DNA of 64,000 nt from Xanthobacteraceae bacterium (lineage in GTDB: Bacteria > Pseudomonadota > Alphaproteobacteria > Rhizobiales > Xanthobacteraceae): assembly GCA_029266425.1 (NCBI GenBank), contig JAQSWY010000017.1, positions 48,655-112,654 of the forward strand, read 5' to 3'. The position numbers were made by a program, and so were the translations under genes. The notes below the pieces were generated by a model, which saw nothing but the letters and a program-made list of their open reading frames with translations, had not been told where the DNA came from and did not search any database. Positions 61,570 through 64,000 of this stretch are shown here, piece by piece. Within the stretch, counting starts at the first letter, position 1. Each line of letters opens with the position of its first letter.

Positions 61570-62130
61570 ATGGCCGAGGCCACCACGACCCCCACCCCTG
61601 CCAAGAAGGCCGCCAAGGCTGCTGCTGCCGCTTTCGAGTCTGCCAAGTCCGAATTGCCGAGCGCCCAAGCGTCCAAGTTCGAAGCGCCGAAGTTCGAGGC
61701 GCCGAAGTTCGAGATGCCGAAGCTCGAGGTGCCGTCGCTGGAAGTGCCCGCCGTCGTGCGCGAGATGGCCGAGAAGAGCGTGCAGAACGCACGCGATGCC
61801 TATGAGAAGATGAAGTCGACCGCCGAAGAGACCTCCGACCTCATCGAGGACACCTACGCCACCGCTTCCAAGGGCGTTGCCGAGTACAACACGGTCGCGC
61901 TGGAGTCGCTCCGCACCAACGTGAACGCGGCGTTCGACTATTTCGGTGCGCTGATCTCCACCAGGAGCGTATCCGAGGCGGTCGAGCTCTCCACCAGCCA
62001 CATGCGCAAGCAGTTCGACGTGCTCTCCGGCCAGGCCAAGGAGCTTTCGGTGATCGCCCAGAAGGTGGCGACCGACACCGCCGGCCCGATCAAGGCCTCG
62101 GTCGAGAGGAACTTCAAGAAGGTGGCCTGA
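61570..62130 (+). CDS. Phasin with N-terminal pentad repeat
   Basis: A 186-residue PHA granule-associated protein. Residues 1-35 are Ala/Lys/Thr-rich, residues 36-60 are five consecutive pentads ([25 protein letters not shown]), and the rest is the helical phasin domain ([34 protein letters not shown] ... [33 protein letters not shown]). The pentads may form a short amphipathic or PP-type linker touching the granule surface. AGGAGG precedes the ATG and a terminator follows the gene. Confidence 0.93.
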   Translation: MAEATTTPTPAKKAAKAAAAAFESAKSELPSAQASKFEAPKFEAPKFEMPKLEVPSLEVPAVVREMAEKSVQNARDAYEKMKSTAEETSDLIEDTYATASKGVAEYNTVALESLRTNVNAAFDYFGALISTRSVSEAVELSTSHMRKQFDVLSGQAKELSVIAQKVATDTAGPIKASVERNFKKVA

Positions 62131-62158
62131 GCCGTCTTCACGACTGTTCCGGGGTTCA

Positions 62159-62190
62159 CGCCCGGCCCGTTCGCACGGGCCGGGCGTTTC
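62159..62190 (+). terminator. Terminator hairpin after the second phasin
   Basis: CGCCCGGCCCG, loop TTCGCA, CGGGCCGGGCG then TTTC gives a strong 11-bp stem with a short T-run 29 bases after the phasin stop. Confidence 0.8.
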
Positions 62191-62247
62191 TCGTTCCGGG
62201 TATCGCCGGCGCCCGCGAATTGATTCGCCCGTGCGTGCGCGACGCCG

Positions 62248-62277
62248 CTTGACACCTCTTGGCGCTCTGCCTATCTC
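62248..62277 (+). promoter_or_regulatory. Promoter of groESL (RpoH/sigma-70-like)
   Basis: CTTGACA (62248-62254), then CCTATCTC (62270-62277) with 17 bases between TTGACA and TATCTC. This fits the alphaproteobacterial heat-shock sigma consensus (CTTGAC...CCTATNT) as well as sigma-70. Confidence 0.7.
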
Positions 62278-62287
62278 GGCCTCGGCT

Positions 62288-62314
62288 CTGGCACTCCCGC
62301 AGTGCGAGTGCCAG
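62288..62314. promoter_or_regulatory. CIRCE element (HrcA operator) upstream of groES
   Basis: CTGGCACTC, nine bases, then GAGTGCCAG: a perfect 9-9-9 inverted repeat that keeps the GCACTC/GAGTGC core of CIRCE (TTAGCACTC-N9-GAGTGCTAA), with the outer TTA/TAA replaced by CTG/CAG. It lies just after the -10 element, where HrcA would block transcription. Confidence 0.85.
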
Positions 62315-62371
62315 AACGCCTGTCCCACGGAGCGCCGAGGCGGCGCGACAGGAAGACCCAGAGGAACACCT

Positions 62372-62668
62372 ATGGCCAAGCTGAAATTCCGTCCCCTGCA
62401 TGACCGCATCGTGGTGAAGCGCCTCGATGCCGAAGAGAAGACCGCGGGCGGCATCATCATCCCCGACACCGCCAAGGAAAAGCCCTCTCAGGGCGAAGTG
62501 CTCGCCGTCGGCTCCGGCGCCCGCGACGAGGCCGGCAAGCTCGTCGCGCTGGACGTCAAGGCCGGCGACAAGGTGCTGTTCGGCAAGTGGTCGGGCACCG
62601 AAGTGAAGATCGATGGCCAGGATCTCCTCATCATGAAGGAATCCGACGTCATGGGCATCGTCGGCTGA
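62372..62668 (+). CDS. groES: Co-chaperonin GroES
   Basis: A 98-residue lid subunit that caps GroEL. It starts [38 protein letters not shown], with the mobile loop at about 16-32, and ends with [17 protein letters not shown] precedes ATG 62372. It is followed by groEL after a short hairpin; the pair is controlled by the CIRCE and promoter elements just upstream. Confidence 0.98.
   Translation: MAKLKFRPLHDRIVVKRLDAEEKTAGGIIIPDTAKEKPSQGEVLAVGSGARDEAGKLVALDVKAGDKVLFGKWSGTEVKIDGQDLLIMKESDVMGIVG

Positions 62669-64000
<1,332 letters not shown>

Overview
The window is GC-rich (about two thirds by eye) and reads as a chromosomal segment of an alphaproteobacterium, most likely of the order Hyphomicrobiales (Rhizobiales) and perhaps near Xanthobacteraceae. 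The taxonomic call is inference. It rests on the dnaA-dnaN-recF-gyrB block next to rpsT-echA-mutM, an aa3-type cox operon with ctaB, a CoxF-like gene, ctaG, DUF983 and SURF1, a class I lysyl-tRNA synthetase, an IalB-family protein, a PdhS-like PAS histidine kinase, ICE/Irr-like iron boxes and short palindromic repeats of the kind common in this order. I found no tRNA, rRNA, CRISPR array, prophage or intact insertion sequence.

Layout. 0.1-7.4 kb: a sugar-type uptake and catabolism cluster (Ldh-family dehydrogenase, divergent from ROK regulator, ABC ATPase, permease, binding protein and Gfo/Idh/MocA oxidoreductase). 7.5-16.4 kb: CPA2 antiporter, HtrA-like protease without signal peptide, divergent LysR/MFS pair, PAS-GGDEF-EAL protein, small membrane protein plus SCO. 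16.6-25.1 kb: solute-binding protein, GST, lysS, DMT exporter, an unrecognised exported protein, a ThDP enzyme and an APC permease. 25.5-37.8 kb: gyrB, LysE, GNAT, recF, dnaN, dnaA, rpsT, echA, mutM, HAD and ialB, all on the minus strand, with a 1.16 kb gene-poor gap between dnaA and rpsT. 38.2-48.9 kb: the cox operon on the plus strand, a broken IS5-type transposase, then thrC, an M16 peptidase and a GNAT. 49.0-53.2 kb: an iron module (bfd, bfr, Fe3+ binding protein and permease) with ICE/Irr-like palindromes. 53.2-60.5 kb: acetoacetyl-CoA ligase, AsmA protein and the large histidine kinase. 60.9-64.0 kb: two phasins and groES-groEL, the last cut by the right edge.

Functional links. The cox genes and SURF1/CtaG/SCO make and mature cytochrome oxidase. 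The iron genes import, store and release iron and look iron-regulated. Acetoacetyl-CoA ligase and the phasins fit polyhydroxybutyrate metabolism.

The points most worth a second look are: a bacterioferritin-associated ferredoxin with a Cys- and His-rich tail encoded by a 15-bp tandem repeat; an 85-bp palindromic repeat embedded in frame inside the histidine kinase gene; a possible 30-residue protein with a strong ribosome binding site in the AT-rich dnaA-rpsT gap; and a ROK regulator whose only good Shine-Dalgarno precedes no standard start codon.
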